This document shows positions 21,681 to 34,469 of a stretch of DNA of 64,000 nt, in pieces (positions within the stretch are counted from its first letter, which is position 1; the number at the start of each line of letters is the position of its first letter). The notes under the pieces are model-generated. The model made no database searches. It was not told the origin of the DNA and worked only from the letters and a program-made list of their open reading frames with translations. The stretch is taken from the NCBI GenBank assembly GCA_037043235.1, contig JAWRVZ010000451.1, positions 186,001 through 250,000 of the forward strand, given 5' to 3'. Made by a program: the position numbers and the translations under genes. This stretch comes from Rhodeus uyekii (Eukaryota > Chordata > Actinopteri > Cypriniformes > Acheilognathidae).

Positions 21681-21901
21681 NNNNNNNNNNNNNNNNNNNN
21701 NNNNNNNNNNNNNNNNNNNNNNNNNNNNNNNNNNNNNNNNNNNNNNNNNNNNNNNNNNNNNNNNNNNNNNNNNNNNNNNNNNNNNNNNNNNNNNNNNNNN
21801 NNNNNNNNNNNNNNNNNNNNNNNNNNNNNNNNNNNNNNNNNNNNNNNNNNNNNNNNNNNNNNNNNNNNNNNNNNNNNNNNNNNNNNNNNNNNNNNNNNNN
21901 N
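21681..21901. other. Assembly gap (221 N)
   Basis: All bases are N. The true length is unknown. The sequence immediately to its right is a 34-bp minisatellite, a likely cause of the gap. Confidence 0.99.
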
Positions 21902-22003
21902 TTATAAAGTGTTAGTATTAAAGAGTTATAAAGAGTTATAAAGTGTTAGTATTAAAGAGTTATAAAGAGTTATAAAGTGTTAGTATTAATGTGTTATTAA
22001 GCA
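21902..22003. repeat. 34-bp minisatellite at gap edge, 3 copies
   Basis: TTATAAAGTGTTAGTATTAA begins at 21902, 21936 and 21970. It replaces about 100 bp of ordinary class A sequence. The third copy is diverged at its end. Confidence 0.85.
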
Positions 22004-22612
22004 TTAGTCATTTTGTCATCACTACCTCAAATTTGTAATTGCGGTATACGAAAACGGTTTTGTCTATCAACACGAAATCCATAACTTTTTGTCAGCACAG
22101 TCTGAAGATGATACGATTCAATTTTGGTGAAAATCGGAAAAACGGTCTGGGAGGAGTTCGAAAAAGTAGGTTTTTGAATGAAACAACATGGCGGACAGGA
22201 AGTTTAGGCTAAATATATCAAATTTGGTATCTGTGTTCTCGGCATGACCCAAGGAACATATTGAGACAATTTGTTTTAAAATAGCTTAATGTAATCAAAA
22301 GTTATTAGCATTTTTGTAAATGTTGTTATAACTTTTGACCACAAGGTGGCGCTGCTTCGAAACTTTTGGTGTAGAGTCAAATCACGGTCCCAAAGCCACA
22401 TACTAAGTTTCGTAATGATATGCCAATGCGTTTGTTAAATATAACATTTTATGACAAATTTCAAAATGGCCGACGCCCAAAATGGCCGATATAAGAAAAT
22501 TTGGTATCGCATGACTCAGCATGATGCCCTGAATCTAAAAAGAGCAGTTTTATGATTTTTGACCAAAGTGTTCGGAAGTTATAAGCAAAAAAGTCAATTT
22601 TTTATATCTCCT

Positions 22613-22628
22613 GACCACTAGGGGGCAG
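22613..22628 (+). promoter_or_regulatory. CTCF-like core (first array copy)
   Basis: GACCACTAGGGGGCAG fits the CTCF core consensus CCASYAGRKGGCRS at every position. About 36 GACCACTAG-type copies occur in the array, all on the plus strand. Confidence 0.5.
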
Positions 22629-22938
22629 TGCGCCAAAACTCTGCAGGTAGCCTCAGACTATGACTACTATGACACACACCAAATTTGGTCTGAATACGCA
22701 AATGCGTTGCGGAGATATAGCCTCAAGTTCATTTTTGCGGCAAATTCGTCGAACTCTTTTGCAAGTTTATCAAAAACGGAATCACCAATCAACTTGATTC
22801 TCATAACTTTTTGTCTCCATAGTCAGGAGATGATGTGGTTCAATTTTTGTGAGAATCAGACAAACGGCCTAGGAGGAGTTCGACAAAATAGGTTTTTCAT
22901 AAAATTCAAAATTGCGGAAAAATTTTCATGACGGAAAA

Positions 22939-22946
22939 TGACGTCA
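22939..22946. promoter_or_regulatory. CRE palindrome TGACGTCA (first array copy)
   Basis: A perfect CREB/ATF consensus within the conserved block CGGAAAATGACGTCATAGGG. The block recurs once near the 3' third of nearly every unit; units 18 and 19 have a broken site. Binding is not shown by sequence alone. Confidence 0.5.
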
Positions 22947-23214
22947 TAGGGTGCAATCGAATCAGCTTTAGCCAAGGAATCAGTGGACAAAGGAATTTTG
23001 TTTCTAGCCCTTATGGTTCAAGAGTTATTAGCATAAATGTAAGTGAAACTTTGGACAGTTGGTGGCGCTAGAGGGATTGAGGTAGAGACTCCAAAATTGG
23101 TGTGGTCAATGATTGGACTGTCGTCTATGTGTGTGCCAAATTTCATCATTTTCCCAGTTACGGTTCTATGGGCTGCCATTGACTTCTGGGTGGAAGAAGA
23201 ATAATAATAATAAG

Positions 23215-24716
23215 AAATATAGCTGCAAGCAGCAATGACGGGGCCAAGCACAAACAGGGCATTAAATGGCATGCTGACGTGTCTGGCAGAAAAAGACCAA
23301 TGGCAGTAATAAACTAAATGCATTTTAAAAGATTTTAGGCTAAATGGCTGAAAAATCATTAATACAGACACTGTATTTTAATTTAAAAGTTTATCACTTT
23401 GGACCAATAGTTGGCTCTGTGTCCAAATTGTAATAAAGTGTTATAAAGTGTTAGTATTAAAGAGTTATAAAGAGTTATAAAGTGTTAGTATTAATGTGTT
23501 ATTAAGCATTAGTCATTTTGTCATCACTACCTCAAATTTGTAATTGCGGTATACGAAAACGGTTTTGTCTATCGACACGAAATCCATAACTTTTTGTCAG
23601 CACAGTCTGAAGATGATACGATTCGATTTTGGTGAAAATCGGACAAACGGTCTAGGAGGAGTTTGAAAAAGTAGGTTTTTGAATGAAACAACATGGCGGA
23701 TATGAAATGTAGGCAAACTATGTCAAATTTGGTATCTGTGTTCTCGGTGTGACCCAAGGAACATATTAAGATCATTTGTTTTAAAATAGCTTAATGTAAT
23801 CAAAAGTTATTAGCATTTTAGGAAATTGTGTTATAACTTTTGACCACAAGGTGGCGCTGCCCTGAAACTTTTGGTGTAAGTTCAAATCAAGGTCCCAAAG
23901 ACACATACTGAGTTTCGTAATGATACGCCAATGCGTTTGTAAAATATAGCATTTTACGACAAATTTCAAAATGGCCGACGCCCAAAATGGCCGATATAAG
24001 AAAATTTGGTATCGCACGACTCAGCATGATGCCCTGAATCTAAAGAGACCAGTTTTATGATTTTTGACCAAAGTGTTCAGAAGTTATAAGCAAAAAAGTC
24101 AATTTTTTATATCTCCTGACCACTAGGGGGCAGTGCGCCAAAACTCTGCAGGTCGCCTCAGATTATGACTACTATGACACACACCAATTTTGGTCTGAAT
24201 ATGCAAATGCGTTGCGGAGATATAGCCTCAAGTTCATTTTTGCGGCAAATTCGTCGAACTCTTTCGCATGTTTATCAAAATCGGTTTGACCAATCAACTT
24301 GATTCTCATAACTTTTTGTCTCCATAGTCTGGAGATGATGTGGTTCAATTTTTGTGAAAATCAGACAAATGGCCTAGGAGGAGTTCGACAAAGTAGGTTT
24401 TTCATAAAATTCAAAATTGCGGAACATTTTTCATGACGGAAAATGACGTCATAGGGTGCAATCGAATCGGCTTGAGCCAAGGAATCAGTGGACAAAGGAA
24501 TTTTGTTTCTAGCCCTTATGGTTCAAGAGTTATTAGCATAAATGTAAGTGTAACTTTGGACAGTTGGTGGCGCTAGAGGGATTGAGGTAGAGACTCCAAA
24601 ATTGGTGTGGTCAATGATTGGACTGTCCTCTATGTGTGTGCCAAATTTCATCATTTTCCTGCATACGGTTCTATGGGCTGCCATTGACTTCTGGGTGGAA
24701 GAAGAATAATAATAAT
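23215..24716 (+). repeat. Array unit 1, class A variant with minisatellite
   Basis: The start carries GGCATTAAATGGCATGCTG instead of the usual class A GGCATTGACGTGG. Two copies of the 34-bp minisatellite lie at 23442-23509. CRE at 24444-24451. No hairpin module at its end. Confidence 0.9.
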
Positions 24717-26600
24717 AAATATAGCTGCTAGCAGCCATCACGGGGCCAAGCGCAAGGAGGGCATTAAATGTCATGCCGACATGACTGGCATCATCAGACC
24801 AACGGCAGTAAGAATCTAAAGACATTTCAATATGACTTAAGTCTAAATGGCTGAAAAATCAACAATACGGTCTTTAGTAATTCGATTTAATGTTTTATCA
24901 CATTCAACCAACAGGCAGCGCTGTAACCAAATTGTAGTGTCAATTCATGTGGTACATTGAGAGTGTGGTGACATTGACACATGCAAAGTTTGCTTTCAAT
25001 TGGGTAAACCATTGCTGACAGACCACTAAAGTCATGTGTTTGTTAAACATAGCATCTTATAAGAAAAATTGAAATGGCAGACGCTCAAAATGGCCGATAT
25101 GGGAAAATTTGGTATCGCAGGACTCGGCATGACCCACTGGATCTAAAGACAGCAGTTTCATGATTTTTAGACAAAGCGTTCAGGAGTTATAATCAAAAAT
25201 GTCAGTTCTTTAATATCTCCTGACCACTAGGGGGCAGAGCGCCAAAACTCTGCAGGTAGCCTCAGACCATGATTGACATAACACACAGAAAGTTTGGTCA
25301 GAAAACGCTAATGCGTTGCGGAGATAAAGCCTCAATTTCATTTGTGTGACCATTATGTCGGATTCTTTCGCGAGTTATTCGTAAACGGTTTGACATATCA
25401 ACTTTCTTTGGATAACTTTTTGTCATGATGGTCTGGAGATGATGTGGTTTAATTTTGGTGAAAATTGGACAAACGGTCTGGGAGGAGTTCGAAAAAGTAG
25501 GTTTTTAAAGAAAAACAACATGGTGGACAAGAAGTTTGGCCGACTATGACAAATTTGGTATCTGTGTTCTCGGATTGACCCAAGGAACGTATAAAGATAA
25601 TTTGTTTTACCATAGGTTAACGCACTCAAAAGTTATTAGCATATTTGTAAATTTGGTTATAATTTTTGACCACAAGGGGGTGCTGCCTCGAAACTTTTTG
25701 AGTCGTATCAAGGTTAGGTGCCGAAGACACATATTGAGTTTCGTAACGATATGTCAATATCTTTGTTAAATATAGCAATTTATGACAATATTCAAAATGG
25801 CCGACGCTCAAAATGGCCGATATGGGAAAATTTGGTATCGCACGACTCGGCATGATGCACTGAATCTAAAGAGACCAGTTTTATTATTTTTGGCCAAAGC
25901 GTTCAGAAGTTATAAGCAAATATTTAACTTTTCCATATCTCCTGACCACTAGGGGGCACAGCGCCAAAACTCTGCAGGTAGCCTCAGATCATGATTGACA
26001 TAACCTACACCTAGTTTGGTCAGAAAACGCTAATGCGTTGCGGAGATAAAGCCTCAATTTCATTTTTGCGACCATTACGTCGGATTCTTTCGCGAGTTAT
26101 TCGTAAACGGTTTGACATATCAACTTTCTTTGGATAACTTTTTGTCCACATTGTCTGGAGATGATGTGGTTCAATTTTCGTTGAAATCGGAAAAACGGCC
26201 TAGGAGGAGTTCGAAAAAGTAGGTTTTTCATAAAAGTCAAAATGGCGGGAAAAATTTCATGACGGAAAATGACGTCATATGGTGCAATCGAATCGTCTTG
26301 AGCCAAGGAATCAGTGGACATAAGAATTTTGTTTCTAGGTCATACGGTTCAAAAGTTATTAGCATAAACGTTAGTTAAACTTTGGACAGTTGGTGGCGCT
26401 AGAGATATTGAGTTAGAGACTTCAAATTTGTTATGGTCAATGATTGGACTGTCCTTAATGAGTGTGCCAACTTTCATCATTTTCCCGCATACGGTTCTAT
26501 GGCCTGCCATAGACTCCCATGGCGGAAGCGGAAGAAGAATAATAATAAGAACCGGAACAAAAACAATAGGTGCCTCCGCACCTTCGGTGCTTGGCCCCTA
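24717..26600 (+). repeat. Array unit 2, class B
   Basis: Two full GACCACTAGGGGGCA cores (about 25224 and 25945), 721 bp apart, show the internal duplication. It is almost identical to unit 5 (29641-31526) and ends with one hairpin module. Confidence 0.92.
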
Positions 26601-28140
26601 ACAAGCAGCAATGACGGGGCCAAGCACAAACAGGGCATTGACGTGGCCGGCAGCATAAGAGCAATTGAAGTAATCAACAACTAAATGCATTTTAATATGA
26701 TTTTAGGCTAAATGGCTGAAAAATCATTAATACAGACACTGTAATTTGAATGAAAAGTTTAGCGCTTTGGACCAATAGTTGGCGCTGTGTCCAAATTGTT
26801 AGAATTGGGTCCGAGTAATGTGACAATGAAATCTGCAAAGTTTGGTGTTATTTGGACAAAACATTACTGACTTAAAGCATTAAAGTCATTTTGTCATCAC
26901 TACCTCAAATTTGTAATTGCGGTATACGAAAACGGTTTTGTCTATCGACACGAAATCCATAACTTTTTGTCAGCACAGTCTGAAGATGATACGATTCGAT
27001 TTTGGTGAAAATCGGACAAACGGTCTAGGAGGAGTTTGAAAAAGTAGGTTTTTGAATGAAACAACATGGCGGATATGAAATTTAGGCAAACTATGTCAAA
27101 TTTGGTATCAGTGTTCTCGGTGTGACCCAAGGAACATATTAAGATCATTTGTTTTAAAATAGCTTAATGTAATCAAAAGTTATTAGCATTTTTGGAAATT
27201 GTGTTATAACTTTTGACCACAAGGTGGCGCTGCCCCGAAACTTTTGGTGTAGGTTCAAATCAAGGTCCCAAAGACACATACTGAGTTTCGTAATGATACG
27301 CCAATGCGTTTGTAAAATATAGCATTTTACGACAAATTTCAAAATGGCCGACGCCCAAAATGGCCGATATAAGAAAATTTGGTATCGCACGACTCAGCAT
27401 GATGCCCTGAATCTAAAGAGACCAGTTTTATGATTTTTGACCAAAGTGTTCAGAAGTTATAAGCAAAAAAGTCAATTTTTTATATCTCCTGACCACTAGG
27501 GGGCAGTGCGCCAAAACTCTGCAGGTAGCCTCAGATTATGACTACTATGACACACACCAATTTTGGTCTGAATATGCAAATGCGTTGCGGAGATATAGCC
27601 TCAAGTTCATTTTTGCGGCAAATTCGTCGAACTCTTTCGCATGTTTATCAAAAACGGTTTGACCAATCAACTTGATTCTCATAACTTTTTGTCTCCATAG
27701 TCTGGAGATGATGTGGTTCAATTTTTGTGAGAATCAGACAAACGGCCTAGGAGGAGTTCGACAAAGTAGGTTTTTCATAAAATTCAAAATTGCGGAAAAA
27801 TTTTCATGACGGAAAATGACGTCATAGGGTGCAATCGAATCGGCTTGAGCCAAGGAATCAGTGGACAAAGGAATTTTGTTTCTAGCCCTTATGGTTCAAA
27901 AGTTATTAGCATAAATGTAAGTGTAACTTTGGACAGTTGGTGGCGCTAGAGGGATTGAGGTAGAGACTCCAAAATTGGTGTGGTCAATGATTGGACTGTC
28001 CTCTATGTGTGTGCCAAATTTCATCATTTTCCCGCATACGGTTCTATGGGCTGCCATTGACTTCTGGGTGGAAGAAGAATAATAATAAGAACGAGAACGA
28101 TTACAATAGGTGCCTCCGCACCTTCGGTGCTTGGCCCCTA
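26601..28140 (+). repeat. Array unit 3, class A with shortened left end
   Basis: It starts ACAAGCAGCAATGACGG, lacking the TATAGCTG part. One hairpin module at the end (CGAGAACGATTACAATAGG form). Confidence 0.92.
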
Positions 28141-29640
28141 AATATAGCTGCAAGCAGCAATGACGGGGCCAAGCACAAACAGGGCATTGACGTGGCCGGC
28201 AGCATAAGAGCAATTGAAGTAATCAACAACTAAATGCATTTTAATATGATTTTAGGCTAAATGGCTGAAAAATCATTAATACAGACACTGTAATTTGAAT
28301 GAAAAGTTTAGCGCTTTGGACCAATAGTTGGCGCTGTGTCCAAATTGTTAGAATTGGGTCCGAGTAATGTGACAATGAAATCTGCAAAGTTTGGTGTTAT
28401 TTGGACAAAACATTACTGACTTAAAGCATTAAAGTCATTTTGTCATCACTACCTCAAATTTGTAATTGCGGTATACGAAAACGGTTTTGTCTATCGACAC
28501 GAAATCCATAACTTTTTGTCAGCACAGTCTGAAGATGATACGATTCGATTTTGGTGAAAATCGGACAAACGGTCTAGGAGGAGTTTGAAAAAGTAGGTTT
28601 TTGAATGAAACAACATGGCGGATATGAAATTTAGGCAAACTATGTCAAATTTGGTATCTGTGTTCTCGGTGTGACCCAAGGAACATATTAAGATCATTTG
28701 TTTTAAAATAGCTTAATGTAATCAAAAGTTATTAGCATTTTAGGAAATTGTGTTATAACTTTTGACCACAAGGTGGCGCTGCCCCGAAACTTTTGGTGTA
28801 GGTTCAAATCAAGGTCCCAAAGACACATACTGAGTTTCGTAATGATACGCCAATGCGTTTGTAAAATATAGCATTTTACGACAAATTTCAAAATGGCCGA
28901 CGCCCAAAATGGCCGATATAAGAAAATTTGGTATCGCACGACTCAGCATGATGCCCTGAATCTAAATAGACCAGTTTTATGATTTTTGACCAAAGTGTTC
29001 AGAAGTTATAAGCAAAAAAGTCAATTTTTTATATCTCCTGACCACTAGGGGGCAGTGCGCCAAAACTCTGCAGGTAGCCTCAGATTATGACTACTATGAC
29101 ACACACCAATTTTGGTCTGAATACGCAAATGCGTTGCGGAGATATAGCCTCAAGTTCATTTTTGCGGCAAATTCGTCAAACTCTTTCGCAAGTTTATCAA
29201 AAACGGAATGACCAATCAACTTGATTCTCATAACTTTTTGTCTCCATAGTCTGGAGATGATGTGGTTCAATTTTTGTGAGAATCGGCCAAACGGCCTAGG
29301 AGGAGTTCGACAAAGTAGGTTTTTCATAAAATTCAAAATTGCGGAAAAATTTTCATGACGGAAAATGACGTCATAGGGTGCAATCGAATCGGCTTGAGCC
29401 AAGGAATCAGTGGACAAAGGAATTTTGTTTCTAGCCCTTATGGTTCAAGAGTTATTAGCATAAATGTAAGTGTAACTTTGGACAGTTGGTGGCGCTAGAG
29501 GGATGGAGTTAGAGACTCCAAAATTGGTGTGGTAAATGAGTGGACTGTCCTTTATGAGTGTGCCAAATTTCATCATTTTCCTGCATACGGTTCTATGGGC
29601 TGCCATTGACTTGTGTTGGAAGAAGAAGAAGAATAATAAT
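28141..29640 (+). repeat. Array unit 4, class A, no module
   Basis: Used here as the class A reference: cores at 28318, 28764, 29040 and 29480. Near-identical partner is unit 21 (55905-57405). Confidence 0.93.
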
Positions 29641-31526
29641 AAATATAGCTGCTAGCAGCCATCACGGGGCCAAGCGCAAGGAGGGCATTAAATGTCATGC
29701 CGACATGACTGGCATCATCAGACCAACGGCAGTAAGAATCTAAAGACATTTCAATATGACTTAAGTCTAAATGGCTGAAAAATCAACAATACGGTCTTTA
29801 GTAATTCGATTTAATGTTTTATCACATTCAACCAACAGGCAGCGCTGTAACCAAATTGTAGTGTCAATTCATGTGGTACATTGAGAGTGTGGTGACATTG
29901 ACACATGCAAAGTTTGCTTTCAATTGGGTAAACCATTGCTGACAGACCACTAAAGTCATGTGTTTGTTAAACATAGCATCTTATAAGAAAAATTGAAATG
30001 GCAGACGCTCAAAATGGCCGATATGGGAAAATTTGGTATCGCAGGACTCGGCATGACCCACTGGATCTAAAGACAGCAGTTTCATGATTTTTAGACAAAG
30101 CGTTCAGGAGTTATAATCAAAAATGTCAGTTTTTTAATATCTCCTGACCACTAGGGGGCAGAGCGCCAAAACTCTGCAGGTAGCCTCAGACCATGATTGA
30201 CATAACACACAGAAAGTTTGGTCAGAAAACGCTAATGCGTTGCGGAGATAAAGCCTCAATTTCATTTGTGTGACCATTATGTCGGATTCTTTCGCGAGTT
30301 ATTCGTAAACGGTTTGACATATCAACTTTCTTTGGATAACTTTTTGTCATGATGGTCTGGAGATGATGTGGTTTAATTTTGGTGAAAATTGGACAAACGG
30401 TCTGGGAGGAGTTCGAAAAAGTAGGTTTTTAAAGAAAAACAACATGGTGGACAAGAAGTTTGGCCGACTATGACAAATTTGGTATCTGTGTTCTCGGATT
30501 GACCCAAGGAACGTATAAAGATAATTTGTTTTACCATAGGTTAACGCACTCAAAAGTTATTAGCATATTTGTAAATTTGGTTATAATTTTTGACCACAAG
30601 GGGGTGCTGCCTCGAAACTTTTTGAGTCGTATCAAGGTTAGGTGCCGAAGACACATATTGAGTTTCGTAACGATATGTCAATATCTTTGTTAAATATAGC
30701 AATTTATGACAATATTCAAAATGGCCGACGCTCAAAATGGCCGATATGGGAAAATTTGGTATCGCACGACTCGGCATGATGCACTGAATCTAAAGAGACC
30801 AGTTTTATTATTTTTGGCCAAAGCGTTCAGAAGTTATAAGCAAATATTTAACTTTTCCATATCTCCTGACCACTAGGGGGCACAGCGCCAAAACTCTGCA
30901 GGTAGCCTCAGATCATGATTGACATAACCTACACCTAGTTTGGTCAGAAAACGCTAATGCGTTGCGGAGATAAAGCCTCAATTTCATTTTTGCGACCATT
31001 ACGTCGGATTCTTTCGCGAGTTATTCGTAAACGGTTTGACATATCAACTTTCTTTGGATAACTTTTTGTCCACATTGTCTGGAGATGATGTGGTTCAATT
31101 TTCGTTGAAATCGGAAAAACGGCCTAGGAGGAGTTCGAAAAAGTAGGTTTTTCATAAAAGTCAAAATGGCGGGAAAAATTTCATGACGGAAAATGACGTC
31201 ATATGGTGCAATCGAATCGTCTTGAGCCAAGGAATCAGTGGACATAAGAATTTTGTTTCTAGGTCATACGGTTCAAAAGTTATTAGCATAAACGTTAGTT
31301 AAACTTTGGACAGTTGGTGGCGCTAGAGATATTGAGTTAGAGACTTCAAATTTGTTATGGTCAATGATTGGACTGTCCTTAATGAGTGTGCCAACTTTCA
31401 TCATTTTCCCGCATACGGTTCTATGGCCTGCCATAGACTCCCATGGCGGAAGCGGAAGAAGAATAATAATAAGAACCGGAACAAAAACAATAGGTGCCTC
31501 CGCACCTTCGGTGCTTGGCCCCTAAT
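29641..31526 (+). repeat. Array unit 5, class B
   Basis: Near-identical to unit 2 but followed by a class B rather than a class A unit, so the neighbourhood was reshuffled at the AAT junction. Confidence 0.92.
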
Positions 31527-32621
31527 AAATATAGCTGCTAGCAGCCATCACGGGGCCAAGCGCAAGGAGGGCATTAAATGTCATGCCGACATGGCTGGCA
31601 TCATCAGACCAACGGCAGTAAGAATCTAAAGACATTTCAATATGACTTAAGTCTAAATGGCTGAAAAATCAACAATACGGTCTTTAGTAATTCGATTTAA
31701 TGGTTTATCACATTCAACCAACAGGCAGCGCTGTAACCAAATTGTAGTGTCAATTCATGTGGTACATTGAGAGTGTGGTGACATTGACACATGCAAAGTT
31801 TGCTTTCAATTGGGTAAACCATTGCTGACAGAGCACTAAAGTCATGTGTTTGTTAAACATAGCATCTTATAAGAAAAATCGAAATGGCAGACGCTCAAAA
31901 TGGCCGATATGGGAATATTTGGTATCGCAGGACTCGGCATGACCCACTGGATCTAAAGACACCAGTTTCATGATTTTTGGCCGAAGGGTTCAGAAGTTAT
32001 AAGCAAAAAAGTCAGTTTTTCATAACTCCTGACCACTAGGTGGCACAGCGCCAAAACTCTGCAGGTTGCCTCAGACCATGATTGACATAACACACACCTA
32101 GTTTGGTCAGAAAAGGCTAATGCATTGCGGAGATAAAGCCTCAATTTCATTTTGGCGACTATTACCTCGGATTCTTTCGTGAGTTATTCGTAAACGGTTT
32201 GACGAATCAACTTTCTTTATATATCGTTTTGTCCACATTGTCTGGAGATGATGTGGTTCAAGTTTCCTGAAAATCGGACAAACGGCCTAGGAGGAGTACG
32301 AAAAAGTAGGTTTTTCATAAAATTCAAAATGGCGGGAAAATTTTCATGACGGAAAATGACGTCATAGGGTGCATTCGAATCGTCTTGAGCCAAGGAATCA
32401 GTGGACGAAAGAATTTTGTTTCTAGGACATACGGTTCAAAAGTTATTTACGTAAACGTGAGTGCAACTTTGGACAGTTGGTGGCGCTATAGAGATTGAGT
32501 TAGAGACTTCAATTTTGTTATTGTCAATGATTGGACTGTCCTTTATGAGTGCGCCAACTTTTTTTCATTTTCCCGCTTACGGTTCTATGGGCTGTCATAG
32601 ACTTCAATGGCAGAAGAAAAA

Positions 32622-32654
<33 letters not shown>

Positions 32655-32928
32655 GAACCGGAACAAAAACAATAGGTGCCTCCGCACCTTCGGTGCTTGG
32701 CCCCTAATAATAATAATAATAATAATAAGAACCGGAACAAAAACAATAGGTGCCTCCGCACCTTCGGTGCTTGGCCCCTAATAATAATAATAATAATAAG
32801 AACCGGAACAAAAACAATAGGTGCCTCCGCACCTTCGGTGCTTGGCCCCTAATAATAATAATAATAATAATAATAAGAACCGGAACAAAAACAATAGGTG
32901 CCTCCGCACCTTTGGTGCTTGGCCCCTA
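31527..32928 (+). repeat. Array unit 6, short class B with four hairpin modules
   Basis: Only one 720-bp half is present (one GACCACTAGGTGGCAC core near 32031). The end carries four module copies, each behind a separate AAT tract. Confidence 0.92.
32624..32928 (+). repeat. Fourfold tandem (AAT)n plus hairpin module
   Basis: GGCCCCT ends at 32705, 32779, 32850 and 32928, giving periods of 74, 71 and 78 bp. The differences are mainly in AAT copy number. The last copy has TTTGGTGC instead of TTCGGTGC. Confidence 0.93.
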
Positions 32929-34469
32929 ATGACGGGGCCAAGCACAAACAGGGCATTGACGTGGCCGGCAGCATAAGAGCAATTGAAGTAATCAACAACT
33001 AAATGCATTTTAATATGATTTTAGGCTAAATGGCTGAAAAATCATTAATACAGACACTGTAATTTGAATGAAAAGTTTATCGCTTTGGACCAATAGTTGG
33101 CGCTGTGTCCAAATTGTTAGAATTGGGTCCGAGTAATGTGACAATGAAATCTGCAAAGTTTGGTGTTATTTAGACAAAACATTACTGACTTAAAGCATTA
33201 AAGTCATTTTGTCATCACTACCTCAAATTTGTAATTGCGGTATACGAAAACGGTTTTGTCTATCGACACGAAATCCATAACTTTTTGTCAGCACAGTCTG
33301 AAGATGATACGATTCGATTTTGGTGAAAATCGGACAAACAGTCTGGGAGGAGTTTGAAAAAGTAGGTTTTTGAATGAAACAACATGGCGGATATGAAATT
33401 TAGGCAAACTATGTCAAATTTGGTATCTGTGTTCTCGGTGTGACCCAAGGAACATATTAAGATCATTTGTTTTAAAATAGCTTAATGTAATCAAAAGTTA
33501 TTAGCATTTTTGGAAATTGTGTTATAACTTTTGACCACAAGGTGGCGCTGCCCCGAAACTTTTGGTGTAGGTTCAAATCAAGGTCCCAAAGACACATACT
33601 GAGTTTCGTAATGCTACGCCAATGCGTTTGTAAAATATAGCATTTTACGACAAATTTCAAAATGGCCAACGCCCAAAATGGCCGATATAAGAAAATTTGG
33701 TATCGGACGACTCAGCATGATGCCCTGAATCTAAAGAGACCAGTTTTATGATTTTTGACCAAAGTGTTCAGAAGTTATAAGCAAAAAAGTCAATTTTTTA
33801 TATCTCCTGACCACTAGGGGGCAGTGCGCCAAAACTCTGCAGGTAGCCTCAGATTATGACTACTATGACACACACCAATTTTGGTCTGAATACGCAAATG
33901 CGTTGCGGAGATATAGCCTCAAGTTCATTTTTGCGGCAAATTCGTCGAACTCTTTCGCAAGTTTATCAAAAACGGAATGACCAATCAACTTGATTTCCAT
34001 AACTTTTTGTCTCCATAGTCTGGAGATGATGTGGTTCAATTTTTGTGAGAATCGGACAAACGGCCTAGGAGGAGTTCGACAAAGTAGGTTTTTCATAAAA
34101 CTCAAAATTGCGGAAAAATTTTCATGACGGAAAATGACGTCATAGGGTGCAATCGAATCGGCTTGACCCAAGGAATCAGTGGACAAAGGAATTTTGTTTC
34201 TAGCCCTTATGGTTCAAGAGTTATTAGCATAAATGTAAGTGTAACTTTGGACAGTTGGTGGCGCTAGAGGGATTGAGGTAGAGACTCCAAAATTGGTGTG
34301 GTCAATGATTGGACTGTCCTCTATGTGTGTGCCAAATTTCATCATTTTCCTGCATACGGTTCTATGGGCTGCCATTGACTTCTGGGTGGAAGAAGAAGAA
34401 GAAGAATAATAATAATAAGAACGAGAACGATTACAATAGGTGCCTCCGCACCTTCGGTGCTTGGCCCCT
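32929..34469 (+). repeat. Array unit 7, class A lacking the left hairpin
   Basis: It begins directly ATGACGGGGCC after a module, so the GCTGC hairpin is absent: the strongest left truncation in the array. Confidence 0.92.

Larger units (their letters stand above)
21902..23214 (+). repeat. Array unit 0, class A, left end lost in gap
   Basis: It contains two CTCF-like cores (about 22337 and 22613) and a CRE at 22939-22946. It ends in (GAA)(AAT)n without a hairpin module, and its finger-like AGGAAGTTTAGGCT variant near 22200 differs from other class A units. Confidence 0.85.
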
